Shown piece by piece: positions 34,009-42,563 of a stretch of DNA of 64,000 bases. The notes below the pieces were generated by a model, which did no database searches, was not told the DNA's origin, and worked only from the letters and a program-made list of their open reading frames with translations. Position numbers and translations under genes: made by a program. The DNA is taken from positions 58,826 to 122,825 of the forward strand of contig CANKZG010000005.1 of assembly GCA_947488435.1 (NCBI GenBank), given 5' to 3'. Positions within the stretch are counted from its first letter, which is position 1, and each line of letters opens with the position of its first letter. This stretch comes from an uncultured Flavobacteriaceae bacterium (GTDB taxonomy: Bacteria > Bacteroidota > Bacteroidia > Flavobacteriales > Flavobacteriaceae).

Positions 34009-34125
34009 CAGTTTTACAAGTATCCTAAAAAATGAAAGAAACATTTTCAATTTCACAGTAGCTTTTATCTACTTTTTTTATTTTTTTATTTTTTTAACAA
34101 CTTCCTTATAATCTTTAGGTTAGCT

Positions 34126-34149
34126 AATAATGTAAACGTTTACATTATT
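34126..34149. promoter_or_regulatory. 24-bp perfect palindrome with LacI/GalR-type core
   Basis: The palindrome is centred on CG (34137/34138); its core TGTAAACGTTTACA has the CpG-centred form bound by LacI/GalR-family regulators. It lies about 69 bp upstream of the predicted transcription start of the cupin gene. No LacI-type gene is in the window. Confidence 0.55.
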
Positions 34150-34193
34150 TAAAATAATACTAATTTTAAGCATCCAAATCGCCAAACTAAACG

Positions 34194-34201
34194 TAGTTTT
34201 G
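34194..34201 (+). promoter_or_regulatory. -7 element of the cupin gene promoter
   Basis: TAGTTTTG matches TAnnTTTG exactly, 35 nt before the ATG. -33 is not obvious. Confidence 0.4.
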
Positions 34202-34236
34202 TACGATTAACAAGTTTTTTTTGAAAGATAAATACT

Positions 34237-34638
34237 ATGAAGTGTGTGGAATTGAATCCAGAGGGTAATTTTGACCCATGGGAAGATGGCAAATTAGCAG
34301 AGTTAAAGTATGGGAAAATTAGTAATACCATTGGAAATAGCTTGTTGTTTGAAAATAAAAAAATTCGATTATGGGAAATTACCTTAGTCCCAAATCAAAG
34401 ATTACCATTCCATAAGCAGACCGTGGATTATAGTTTAACCTGTTTAACCGACGGCACCGCTATTTCCCGTTATAAGAATGGAAAAATATGCCTTCTTCGT
34501 TTTAAGAAAGGAGATATAGCTTATTACGAGTATAACGATCATAAGGAAATCGTAAGGGACTTCGAAAACATTGGAGAAGGTGTTATTAAACTCTCCTTAG
34601 TGGAATACAAATATTGGACTATAGAAGAACCTGCCTAA
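34237..34638 (+). CDS. Cupin-like domain protein
   Basis: 133 residues with a single small beta-barrel: IRLWEITLVPNQRLPFHKQT, LTCLTDGTAISRYKNGK and FKKGDIAYYEYNDHKEIV. The His/Glu metal ligands typical of metal-binding cupins are only partly present (one His in LPFHKQT, one in NDHKE). A sugar- or metal-binding role is inference. Monocistronic, preceded by the palindrome at 34126-34149. Confidence 0.8.
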   Translation: MKCVELNPEGNFDPWEDGKLAELKYGKISNTIGNSLLFENKKIRLWEITLVPNQRLPFHKQTVDYSLTCLTDGTAISRYKNGKICLLRFKKGDIAYYEYNDHKEIVRDFENIGEGVIKLSLVEYKYWTIEEPA

Positions 34639-34658
34639 TATTTGTGTCCACATTTATA

Positions 34659-35096
34659 CTAAACTGCATACTGTTTATCTAGACGATTTTTTAAAACTAC
34701 TACTTGGATGCAAACAAAAAAGGTTAGTGCTAAAATACCATAAAGATAGGTGTTAGATACCGGTATCGCAGGAAGTTCAAGCATAGGCTCCTGCAGCAAT
34801 TTTGACGTTGACCACCAATCGGTAAAACTAGAAGTCCAATTGGTTAGCTTGGGGGACCATTCCGGAGTTTCCATAAAAAATACAGCGGCAAGTGCTAAAA
34901 GCCCAAATCCTCCTAACATCCATTTTACTGATTTGGAAATCAATGGCTTATAAACAGAAGCCCGTTCCATCTCATGAACCGTTTCTAATTTGGACATTAT
35001 TTGCTGGGTAAAATCCATAGATGGCTGTTCCAATTTTATTTGAGTAACGGTTCGTTTCACAAATCCTGCTAACTCTTTTTCCTTATCTCTTTCCAT
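34659..35096 (-). CDS. Membrane protein, putative anti-sigma factor
   Basis: 145 residues with a cytosolic N-terminal half (MERDKEKELAGFVKRTVTQI) and two membrane segments (about 72-89 and 118-136). It directly follows the ECF sigma gene with a 14-nt overlap, the usual place for its anti-sigma. No zinc-binding HxxxCxxC motif is present, so it is not a ZAS-type anti-sigma. The role is inferred from context. Confidence 0.75.
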   Translation of the reverse strand: MERDKEKELAGFVKRTVTQIKLEQPSMDFTQQIMSKLETVHEMERASVYKPLISKSVKWMLGGFGLLALAAVFFMETPEWSPKLTNWTSSFTDWWSTSKLLQEPMLELPAIPVSNTYLYGILALTFFVCIQVVVLKNRLDKQYAV

Positions 35097-35667
35097 AACT
35101 GCTACTAATTTCCGGTTCTAGATAATGCTGTAAAATTACTGCTAATTTTTTTCTACTACGATGCAATCGCACTTTTACTAGATTACTATTTAATCCCATA
35201 ACTTTGGCAATTTCTATTAACGTTAATTCTTCAAAATAGAATAATGTTATTAAAGTTGCATCATCAGCTGGTAATTCTTCAATTGCCAACTTAATCTGTT
35301 TTTTTCGTTCTCCTGTTTCTAATAAATCTAATGCACTTTCTAAACCACTTATATTCTTAATATCATACTTGTCCATAGAAATCGTAGCTACTGTTCTTCC
35401 GTTTTTTCGAACATAGTCCAAACTTCTGTTATAGGTAATACTGTACAACCAAGTTGAAAACTTAGCGTCACCTTTAAATTTATTCAGTCCTTGATAACTC
35501 TTCAAAAACACATCTTGAGCTACTTCCTCTGCATCTTCCTTTTGGCGAAGCATTCGTAACGCCAAGGTATATACCATATCCTTATACCTATCTACCAATA
35601 CAGCAAATGCATTGGCATCGCCATTTCGGATTCTATCAATATAGTGTTGGTCAGGTTTAAGGCTCAT
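35083..35667 (-). CDS. ECF-type RNA polymerase sigma factor
   Basis: 194 residues with region 2 (VDRYKDMVYTLALRMLRQKE, EEVAQDVFLKSYQGL, FKGDAKFSTWLYSI) and region 4 (LPADDATLITLFYFEELTLI, EIAKVMGLNSNLVKVRLHRS). Its own upstream region carries TGTAACCT-N15-CGTCATA, the type of promoter ECF factors recognise, so autoregulation is likely. It is divergent from the DUF6249 gene, which carries the identical motif. Confidence 0.95.
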   Translation of the reverse strand: MSLKPDQHYIDRIRNGDANAFAVLVDRYKDMVYTLALRMLRQKEDAEEVAQDVFLKSYQGLNKFKGDAKFSTWLYSITYNRSLDYVRKNGRTVATISMDKYDIKNISGLESALDLLETGERKKQIKLAIEELPADDATLITLFYFEELTLIEIAKVMGLNSNLVKVRLHRSRKKLAVILQHYLEPEISSSYGKR

Positions 35668-35674
35668 TTTTGGG

Positions 35675-35704
35675 TATGACGTTCATATGATCAAAAAGGT
35701 TACA
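35675..35704 (-). promoter_or_regulatory. ECF-type promoter of the sigma/anti-sigma operon
   Basis: Minus strand: -35 TGTAACCT (35704-35697), 15-nt spacer, -10 CGTCATA (35681-35675). The predicted start is about 35671, only a few nt before the sigma ATG (35667). An AAC-containing -35 and a CGTC -10 are typical of ECF promoters. Confidence 0.7.
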
Positions 35705-35734
35705 TCAAAAAAAAATATTATTTTTTTGTAACCT
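35697..35734. repeat. Inverted repeat joining the two ECF promoters
   Basis: The -35 boxes TGTAACCT on each strand are arms of one 38-bp inverted repeat (AGGTTACA...TGTAACCT), and the AT-rich centre is itself partly self-complementary (A8-9 and T7-8 tracts). Confidence 0.75.
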
Positions 35735-35756
35735 GATAAAAGTTCTTTGCGTCATA
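35727..35756 (+). promoter_or_regulatory. ECF-type promoter of the DUF6249 gene
   Basis: Plus strand: -35 TGTAACCT (35727-35734), 15-nt spacer, -10 CGTCATA (35750-35756). Predicted start about 35762; leader about 33 nt. Confidence 0.7.
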
Positions 35757-35794
35757 GCCTATGAACCCATTAAATTAATCAAAAAAACAACAGT

Positions 35795-36145
35795 ATGGTA
35801 GGAGCAGTATTTATTTGTCTATTTATAATCATTTTTGGAATCGCTTATCTTTATTTTTCATCCCGAAACAAAGAACGATTAGCTTTAATCGAAAAAGGCG
35901 CCGATGCAAGTATTTTTGTTAAGGGAAAACGTGAAAAGGCAGCACCTTTTTGGAAAATCATTATTCTTAATTTGGCACTATTGTCCATGGGAATTGGAAT
36001 AGCCATTTTTATCGCTTCAATAATGATAAATAATGTAGGTTTAGAAGAAGAAGTAGCTTATCCAGGCACCATTTTTCTAATGGCTGGAATTGGTCTTTTC
36101 GTAGGTTTTACCTTAACCAAAAAATTAGACAAAGAGGAAGCATAA
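35795..36145 (+). CDS. DUF6249 inner-membrane protein
   Basis: 116 residues, three membrane segments (about 3-22, 50-70, 87-106) separated by KERLALIEKGADASIF and a short periplasmic loop. I recall the family from ECF-sigma neighbourhoods in Bacteroidetes, and its promoter mirrors the sigma promoter, so it is probably a regulon member with a membrane-stress role. Function is not established. Confidence 0.85.
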   Translation: MVGAVFICLFIIIFGIAYLYFSSRNKERLALIEKGADASIFVKGKREKAAPFWKIIILNLALLSMGIGIAIFIASIMINNVGLEEEVAYPGTIFLMAGIGLFVGFTLTKKLDKEEA

Positions 36146-36168
36146 TCACCTTTCTTCTAGTAACTGGG

Positions 36169-36206
36169 ACCAGTTTTCAAGAATTATTTGAAAACTGGTT
36201 TTTTAT
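36169..36206. terminator. Terminator between DUF6249 and the catabolic operon
   Basis: ACCAGTTTTCAA (36169-36180) and TTGAAAACTGGT (36188-36199) form a 12-bp stem with a 7-nt loop, followed by a T run on the plus strand and a short one on the minus strand. Confidence 0.8.
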
Positions 36207-36667
36207 TAAAACATTAAAGAAATGAAATCGGCCACACAAGCCGGTTTTTCCTTATTATGTATTTCCACTATACAATTCCAGGTAATTTTAAGTCCTCCAT
36301 TGTTATAATCTTCAATACTTCCGATATTCGCCTTTAGGCGCAATTTGTCATTAACCAAAACAGGGCTTGGAAAACGAACTTTATTTAATCCGTAATTTAC
36401 ACCCATCGTTGCCGTTTTAACTACCACCAAATCCTCTAGCATTTTTGAAAGTAGTGATACAGACATAAAACCATGAGCAATTGTAGTCTTAAAAGGAGAG
36501 TCTTTTTTTGCTCTAGCTTCATCGATATGTATCCATTGGAAATCCATAGTGGCTTTTGCAAAATTATTAATCATCTCCTGAGTAACGACAATCCAATCAC
36601 CTTCGGGTAGAGCTTTTCCCTGATAGTTACGAAAAGCTTCAAAATTTTCACAAACCAATTGTTTCAT
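36206..36667 (-). CDS. MaoC-family hot-dog dehydratase
   Basis: 153 residues with the hydratase-2 motif: Asp and His in FQWIHIDEARAKKDSPFKTT and IAHGFMSVSLLSKM. MaoC enzymes hydrate enoyl-CoA to (R)-3-hydroxyacyl-CoA in the cytosol. Last gene of the nine-gene operon; its ATG is one base from the upstream stop. Confidence 0.92.
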   Translation of the reverse strand: MKQLVCENFEAFRNYQGKALPEGDWIVVTQEMINNFAKATMDFQWIHIDEARAKKDSPFKTTIAHGFMSVSLLSKMLEDLVVVKTATMGVNYGLNKVRFPSPVLVNDKLRLKANIGSIEDYNNGGLKITWNCIVEIHNKEKPACVADFISLMF

Positions 36668-36668
36668 A

Positions 36669-37406
36669 CTATCTAGAAATTCCTCCGTCTATAGTTAAAC
36701 AAATTCCAGAAACATATTGCGCTTCATCCGAGGCCAAATATAAATATCCGTATGCAATATCTATAGGCTGCGCCGCTTTCTGTAAGGGTATTTGTTTTTT
36801 AATGTTTTCCATGTGTTCTGAAGGGATTTTTTCTACCATTTCAGTTAACGTAAAACCTGGCGCAACAGCATTGGCGGTTATGCCATACTTTCCTAGTTCC
36901 ATAGTCCAAGTTTTAGCCATTGCAATCACCCCTGCTTTGGTTGCCGAATAATTAGTTTGCCCAAAATTACCTCGTAACCCTACGTTTGAAGCAGCGGTAA
37001 CAATACGTCCATAGCCTGCTTCCTTCATATATGGGGCCACTGCCTGTGTACACAAAAACACGCCTTTCAAATTTACATCGATAACGGCATCCCATTCATC
37101 TTCACTCATTTTTTGTAGCGTTTTATCCCGAGTTATCCCAGCATTATTGATTAAAATATCAATCTTACCATAGCGTTTATGAATGGCCTTAACAGTTGCA
37201 TGAACAAGTGTTTTATCTGTTACAGATATTTCAAAAAACTCAGCTTTACCCCCTCTATTGTTTATAGCTTCAGCTGTTGCCTTGCCTTCTTTCAATACAT
37301 CCCAAATTAATACACTAGCCCCTTCTTGAGCAAATAATTCAGAAATAGCCTTTCCAATACCTCGCGCTCCACCTGTTACTATAGCAACTTTATTTTGTAA
37401 TCGCAT
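36669..37406 (-). CDS. FabG-like 3-oxoacyl reductase (SDR)
   Basis: 245 residues, classical SDR: NAD(P) motif TGGARGIGKAISELFAQ, NNAGITRD, Ser and the YxxxK of NYSATKAG, and the C-terminal GICLTIDGGISR. Within the operon it would oxidise or reduce 3-hydroxy/3-oxoacyl-CoA. IWDVLKEG after the binding strand (Asp) suggests NAD preference. Confidence 0.92.
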   Translation of the reverse strand: MRLQNKVAIVTGGARGIGKAISELFAQEGASVLIWDVLKEGKATAEAINNRGGKAEFFEISVTDKTLVHATVKAIHKRYGKIDILINNAGITRDKTLQKMSEDEWDAVIDVNLKGVFLCTQAVAPYMKEAGYGRIVTAASNVGLRGNFGQTNYSATKAGVIAMAKTWTMELGKYGITANAVAPGFTLTEMVEKIPSEHMENIKKQIPLQKAAQPIDIAYGYLYLASDEAQYVSGICLTIDGGISR

Positions 37407-37429
37407 CGTTTTTATTTTAATTCAAAAAA

Positions 37430-38404
37430 TTATACTTCTATCACTACTTTCCCCATGACTTTACGCTCCATCATTTCTTCCAAAGCCAAAGGAACTTTTG
37501 CCAAAGGATACAACCCATGCAAGTGGGGTTTTATCTTTCCTTTACTATACCATTGCATCAATTGTTGGGTATTCTGAAGGTTTTTCTGCGGGGTTTTCAT
37601 CGCAAAACTTCCCCAAAACACACCAAGTATTGCCGCTCCCTTTAATAAAGGCAAATTCATGGGAATCTTGGGGATTTTTCCAGCAGCAAATCCAACTACA
37701 AGATACCTACCCTCCCAGGCAAGTCCCCGAACAGCTTCTTCTGCAAAATCGCCACCAATGGGATCATATACTACATCAGCGCCTTTTCCTTCGGTAAGTG
37801 TTTTTATGCGCTCTTTTAAGTTTTCTTCTGTATAATTTATTACGGCATCCGCACCATACTGTTTGCAAATTTCTAATTTCTCTACTGTAGAGGCAGCCGC
37901 AATAACTCTTGCTCCCATAAGTTTACCTAAAACCACCGCGGCTAAACCGACTCCGCCTGATGCTCCTAAAACTACTAATGTTTCATCTTTTTTTAGCATT
38001 CCCCTGTCTTTTAATGCATGGTACGAAGTTCCATACGCCATCAAGAAAGAAGCTGCAATTGGGAAATCCATTTGTGGTGGTTTCAAAAAACAGGCATTTC
38101 CCGGAACCACTACTTCCTCCGCAAAACCTCCATTCACAACAAAGCCAAAAACGGCATCTCCTACCTTGAGATGTGTTACCGCCGTTCCTACTTCTTTTAC
38201 TACGCCTGCAATATCGCTACCCGGAATAAAAGGTAAATCGGGTTTAAACTGATATAATCCTTGAATAATAAGCGTATCTGGAAAATTTACACTGCAGGCT
38301 TTTACGACCACCAAAACTTCATTTTTTTTCGGTTTGGGACTTTCTATTTCTATCAATTCCAAATCCGATGGAGGTCCATATTGTTTACAAACAATTGCTT
38401 TCAA
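37430..38404 (-). CDS. Zinc-independent MDR quinone/NADPH oxidoreductase, TTG start
   Basis: 324 residues of the MDR superfamily: GSDIAGVVKEVGTAVTHLKV and the cofactor site LGASGGVGLAAVVLGK. Catalytic zinc ligands are absent. Homologues reduce quinones or 2-enoyl substrates with NADPH. The apparent start codon at 38404 is TTG; no ATG is available near the conserved N-terminus (KAIVCKQYGPPSDLEL). Confidence 0.92.
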   Translation of the reverse strand: MKAIVCKQYGPPSDLELIEIESPKPKKNEVLVVVKACSVNFPDTLIIQGLYQFKPDLPFIPGSDIAGVVKEVGTAVTHLKVGDAVFGFVVNGGFAEEVVVPGNACFLKPPQMDFPIAASFLMAYGTSYHALKDRGMLKKDETLVVLGASGGVGLAAVVLGKLMGARVIAAASTVEKLEICKQYGADAVINYTEENLKERIKTLTEGKGADVVYDPIGGDFAEEAVRGLAWEGRYLVVGFAAGKIPKIPMNLPLLKGAAILGVFWGSFAMKTPQKNLQNTQQLMQWYSKGKIKPHLHGLYPLAKVPLALEEMMERKVMGKVVIEV

Positions 38405-38446
38405 TTTTTTTACGTTTTAGTGGTGTTTTAAAATAGCTATTTGAGA

Positions 38447-39451
38447 TTAGTCTTCAATTACCTTAAGTACAAGTTTTCCCATTTTATCTCCAGTAAAAAG
38501 ACGTTCAAACGTACTTGCGAAGTTTTCAATTCCATTATATACATCTTCTTTGCTTTTCAATTTTCCCTGCATCATCCATAGTCCCATCTGTTGGGCAGCA
38601 GTGGCATAATCCTTGGCATAATCCAAAACAACCATTCCTTGCATACTTGCTCTATTTACTAATAAGGAAAGGTAATTTTTGGGTCCTTGTACATTTTCCT
38701 TGTTATTGTATTGCGAGATCGCTCCACAAATAATAATGCGAGCTCGCAAACGAAGACGCGTTAACGCAGCATCGAGAATAGCACCTCCAACATTATCAAA
38801 ATAAACATCTATCCCTTTAGGGCATTCGCGTTTTAATGCTGTTCCCAAATTTTCCGATTTATAATCAATGGCACCATCAAAACCCAATTCTTCGGTAATA
38901 TATTTACATTTTTCAGCACCTCCGGCAATACCTATAACACGGCATCCTTTTATTTTTGCGATCTGTCCAACTATACTACCAACAGCACCAGCTGCTCCTG
39001 AAACTAATACAATATCACCTTCTTTAATTTTAGCTTCTTGTAGAATTCCGAAATAAGCAGTCATTCCTGGCATTCCAAGCGCTCCAATATAGGTTGTCAT
39101 TGGTGCCAATTTCGGATCTACCTTATACCAACCTTCACCGTCAGAAATGACGTACTGTTGCACACCTCCCCAACCTGTTACACAATCACCTTCTTTAAAT
39201 TTGGAGTTGTTATTTGCTTTAACTACTATTCCTACAGAACCCGCTCGCATTACTTCATTAATTTGCACCGGAGCAATATAAGATTTGGTATCATTCATCC
39301 ACCCTCTCATAGCAGGATCCAAAGAAATATAATGATGCTGTATTAGGATTTCTCCATCTGCCGGTTCCGGTATCGGATTTGACTCCATGGCCCATGTATT
39401 TGCATCTGGCATACCTACAGGGCGTTTTTTAAAAATTAATTGTTTATTCAT
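38447..39451 (-). CDS. NADP-dependent MDR oxidoreductase (PTGR1/alkenal reductase-like)
   Basis: 334 residues: QHHYISLDPAMRGWMND, VSGAAGAVGSIVGQIAKIKG and FDNVGGAILDAAL are the hallmarks of the LTB4DH/PTGR family, which reduces the double bond of 2-alkenals and 2-alkenones. No zinc sites. In this operon it could saturate 4-hydroxy-2-alkenal-type substrates before their degradation; this is inference. Confidence 0.92.
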   Translation of the reverse strand: MNKQLIFKKRPVGMPDANTWAMESNPIPEPADGEILIQHHYISLDPAMRGWMNDTKSYIAPVQINEVMRAGSVGIVVKANNNSKFKEGDCVTGWGGVQQYVISDGEGWYKVDPKLAPMTTYIGALGMPGMTAYFGILQEAKIKEGDIVLVSGAAGAVGSIVGQIAKIKGCRVIGIAGGAEKCKYITEELGFDGAIDYKSENLGTALKRECPKGIDVYFDNVGGAILDAALTRLRLRARIIICGAISQYNNKENVQGPKNYLSLLVNRASMQGMVVLDYAKDYATAAQQMGLWMMQGKLKSKEDVYNGIENFASTFERLFTGDKMGKLVLKVIED

Positions 39452-39471
39452 TACTAATTTTGTTTTTTATA

Positions 39472-40227
39472 TTATAAAGATGTTCCCCCATCTAGGGTAA
39501 TGGTTTGTCCAGTTATAAATTTGGTGTTATCAGACGCTAGCCATACAATTGCATCGGCAATTTCCGTGGGTTTCCCATAACGTTTCATGGGAATAACACT
39601 TTTAAGTTTATCATCCATATCTGTTCGAGCTCCAAGCAACTCATTTAGCAAAGCCGACTCGGTATAACCTGGGCATACCGCATTAATTCTAATGTTCTTG
39701 CGTGCATATTCTAAAGCAGCGGACTTGGTCATCCCCACCACCGCAAACTTGCTTGCGCAATAGGATATATTGTTCATCGAAGCTTTCAAACCTGCTAAGG
39801 AAGCAACATTAACAATATTTCCACCTCCCTGCTTTAACATCTGTTTCAATGCCAATTGCATTCCATAAAATACTCCAGTTTGATTTACTGCTATCACGTT
39901 ATCCCAATCTTCTAAACTATACTCTCCCGTGCGCACTAGCTGTTTAGGACCAATACCTGCATTGTTAACAAACACATCTAAGCGACCGTATTGCTTTATC
40001 GCATGTTCAATTAAATCCTGCATTCCGGAATACTCTGTCACATCCGTTTTTATGGCTGTAGCATTTCCTTTAGCAGCGATTATTTCTGAAACAACGTGTG
40101 TTGCTTTACCTAAATCTATGTCTGAAACGATCACATTGGCATGATGATCTGCGAAAAGTTTTGCTGTTGCCGCTCCAATTCCAGAACCTGCTCCTGTAAC
40201 TATTACTACCTTGTTTTTCACCTCCAT
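39472..40227 (-). CDS. SDR family oxidoreductase
   Basis: 251 residues: TGAGSGIGAATAKLFADHHA, SDIDLGKATH (acidic residue, NAD preference), NNAGIGPKQLVRTG, and the Ser-Tyr-Lys set in VASLAGLKASMNNISYCASK. C-terminus GQTITLDGGTSL. A catabolic 3-hydroxyacyl dehydrogenase role is plausible from context. Confidence 0.92.
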   Translation of the reverse strand: MEVKNKVVIVTGAGSGIGAATAKLFADHHANVIVSDIDLGKATHVVSEIIAAKGNATAIKTDVTEYSGMQDLIEHAIKQYGRLDVFVNNAGIGPKQLVRTGEYSLEDWDNVIAVNQTGVFYGMQLALKQMLKQGGGNIVNVASLAGLKASMNNISYCASKFAVVGMTKSAALEYARKNIRINAVCPGYTESALLNELLGARTDMDDKLKSVIPMKRYGKPTEIADAIVWLASDNTKFITGQTITLDGGTSL

Positions 40228-40237
40228 AATTTTAAGT

Positions 40238-41305
40238 CTAATCGATTTTTTTGGCTTGAATAGATTTCCAAGCCAAATTGCAACACAAAGCTGCTGCCAT
40301 ATTTAAATTTTCGAAACGTGGATCATTGGTATATCCATGTTTATAGCGAAAATATATTTGTTGTGCAATGACCGCAATCTTAAACAAGCCATATACATAA
40401 TAAAAGATCAAATGATTTATTTTTTTTCCGCTCTTTTGGGCGTACAACTCTACTATCTCACTCCGGCTTAAATTTCCTAGAAAAACGGTTGGCGAGGGAA
40501 TACCCTGTTTTACAAAATCACTGTCCTTTGCCATCGTCCAGTATCCTAATGATGTTCCTAAGTCCATTAATGGATCTCCCAAAGTAGCCATTTCCCAGTC
40601 TAAAACAGCCCGTATGGTTTTCCACTCTTCGTTTTCAAAAACTACATTATCAAACTTATAATCATTATGTATAAGGCTGTGATCGTAAACATTGGGTTGA
40701 TGTTCTTCCATCCAACGAATTACTTTTTCCGCGGCTGGAACATCATCCGTAGCCGCTTTTTTGTACTGTTTTCCCCAATTAAAAACTTGACGCTCTACAT
40801 AACCATCTGGCCTACCCAACGTTTCTAAACCTACTGCTTTATAATCCAATTGATGCAACTGCACAAAGGTTTCCATCCAAGAATTTGCAATTTTCCTGTA
40901 ATCTTCGGCAGAAATGTTTCGTTGCTTAGCTTCCTTATAGCTTAGAATTATACCTTCCATTTTTTCCATAATATAGAACGGCGTTCCTAAAATATCAAGA
41001 TCTTCTGTATAAGCTAGCATTTTTGGTACTTTCGAAAAAACAGTCTTAATTGCATGCTGAACCCTATATTCACGGCCCATATCATGTCCTCTTTTTATGG
41101 CACCTTTAGGAGGACGCCGCAATACATATTCCTTATCTTCAATTTTAAGTGTATACGTTAAATTAGAGTAGCCATGGGTAAATTGAAGTACAGATAAGGG
41201 GGAATCCTTATGATCCATCAAACCCTGTTTCTGCAAAAACCGTTTTAGGGTTTCTGTTGGAAGTTCTTCTCCTTTTCGTACTTTTTGCGATTCTTCGTTA
41301 CGCAT
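40238..41305 (-). CDS. APH-type kinase, ACAD10/11 N-terminal-domain-like
   Basis: 355 residues of the APH/protein-kinase-like fold: THGYSNLTYTLKIEDKE, YVLRRPPKGAIKRGHDMGRE, the catalytic loop LIHNDYKFDNVVF (Asp, Asn) and the metal site RAVLDWEMATLGDPLMDLG. This is the kinase that forms the N-terminal half of eukaryotic ACAD10/11 and is separate in LvaA, which phosphorylates the 4-hydroxyl of 4-hydroxyacyl-CoAs. The adjacent downstream-in-pathway gene (41319-42533) encodes the corresponding dehydrogenase half. Confidence 0.93.
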   Translation of the reverse strand: MRNEESQKVRKGEELPTETLKRFLQKQGLMDHKDSPLSVLQFTHGYSNLTYTLKIEDKEYVLRRPPKGAIKRGHDMGREYRVQHAIKTVFSKVPKMLAYTEDLDILGTPFYIMEKMEGIILSYKEAKQRNISAEDYRKIANSWMETFVQLHQLDYKAVGLETLGRPDGYVERQVFNWGKQYKKAATDDVPAAEKVIRWMEEHQPNVYDHSLIHNDYKFDNVVFENEEWKTIRAVLDWEMATLGDPLMDLGTSLGYWTMAKDSDFVKQGIPSPTVFLGNLSRSEIVELYAQKSGKKINHLIFYYVYGLFKIAVIAQQIYFRYKHGYTNDPRFENLNMAAALCCNLAWKSIQAKKID

Positions 41306-41318
41306 TCTTTCAATTACC

Positions 41319-42533
41319 TCAGGGGTTATACTTTTTTACAATACTTTTTCCCAATTGATACATATGAACCTCATCGGGACCATCGGCTAGACGTAACATG
41401 CGTGCTACTGCAAAATAATGTGCTAAAGGAATGTCCGGTCCTACTCCTTTACCTCCATAAATCTGAATAGCTCTATCAATAACTTTTAATGCCATTTGAG
41501 GAGCAACAATTTTAATCATTGCGATGAGATCTTTAGCCTCTTTATTCCCAGCCTTATCCATTTTATCTGCAGCAGAAAGTGTAAGTAGGCGTGCTTGTTC
41601 TATTTCGCACTTCGAAATAGCTATATCTTGTCGAATACTACTAAAATCTTTAAATGTTTTGCCAAATGCTTCACGTTCGGTTACCCGTTTTGCCATTAAC
41701 TCTAACGAACGTTGCGCCATTCCAATAAGTCGCATACAGTGATGAATACGTCCAGGACCAAGCCTTCCCTGTGCAATCTCAAAGCCACGTCCTTCTCCTA
41801 AAATTAAGTTTTCTTTAGGGACGCTCACATTATTCAAGTGAATATCGGCATGCCCTTCTGGTGAATCATAATATCCAAAGACAGATAGGGGTCTAATTAT
41901 AGATAAACCTGGAGTATCAATTGGGACTAAAACCATACTTTGTTGCAAGTGTCTTGAAGCATTTTGATCTGTTTTCCCCATTACAATAGCTACTTTACAT
42001 GCAGGGTTCATTCCTCCAGATGACCACCATTTTCTTCCGTTTAAAATATATCGATTACCTTCTTTTTTAATAGAAGTTTCAATATTAGTAGCATCTGATG
42101 ATGCTACCTCGGGTTCAGTCATTAAAAAAGCAGATCTTATTTCTCCATGCAGTAATGGTGTAAGCCATTTTTCCTTTTGCTCATCACTTCCATATTTAGC
42201 AAGCACCTCCATGTTTCCAGTATCCGGTGCGCTGCAATTAAAAACTTCAGACGACCATAAAACACGTCCCATAATTTCTGCTAAAGGAGCATATTCCAAA
42301 TTGGTAAGTCCTGGGCTTAAATTCCCATAATCTTTAGGAAGAAATAAGTTCCATAAACCAGCTTTTTTAGCCTTCATTTTTAACTCCTCCATTCCCGGCC
42401 ACGGTTGCCATAGATTTTTTGCATCTGCATGAAATGCATTTACTTCACTTTCTACAGGAAGTATATAGCGATCCATAAAATCATTCAGTTTTAGCTGTAA
42501 TTCCTTGGATTTGTCGGTATATTCAAAATTCAT
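41319..42533 (-). CDS. Acyl-CoA dehydrogenase, ACAD10/11 C-terminal-domain-like
   Basis: 404 residues: [80 protein letters not shown] and [20 protein letters not shown]. In this subfamily the position of the usual YEGT catalytic Glu is occupied by LADGP (Asp), the ACAD11-type reading. It pairs with the kinase gene 13 nt away and should process the phosphorylated 4-hydroxyacyl-CoA to a 2-enoyl-CoA by dehydrogenation/elimination. Confidence 0.92.
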   Translation of the reverse strand: MNFEYTDKSKELQLKLNDFMDRYILPVESEVNAFHADAKNLWQPWPGMEELKMKAKKAGLWNLFLPKDYGNLSPGLTNLEYAPLAEIMGRVLWSSEVFNCSAPDTGNMEVLAKYGSDEQKEKWLTPLLHGEIRSAFLMTEPEVASSDATNIETSIKKEGNRYILNGRKWWSSGGMNPACKVAIVMGKTDQNASRHLQQSMVLVPIDTPGLSIIRPLSVFGYYDSPEGHADIHLNNVSVPKENLILGEGRGFEIAQGRLGPGRIHHCMRLIGMAQRSLELMAKRVTEREAFGKTFKDFSSIRQDIAISKCEIEQARLLTLSAADKMDKAGNKEAKDLIAMIKIVAPQMALKVIDRAIQIYGGKGVGPDIPLAHYFAVARMLRLADGPDEVHMYQLGKSIVKKYNP

Positions 42534-42563
42534 ATATTCTCAAAAAGTTCTTTACAATTATGA

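Noticed and set aside
37498..38252. Several plus-strand ORFs of 60-130 codons across the catabolic operon
   Set aside because: They are shadows of the minus-strand MDR and SDR genes, without ribosome-binding sites or family features.
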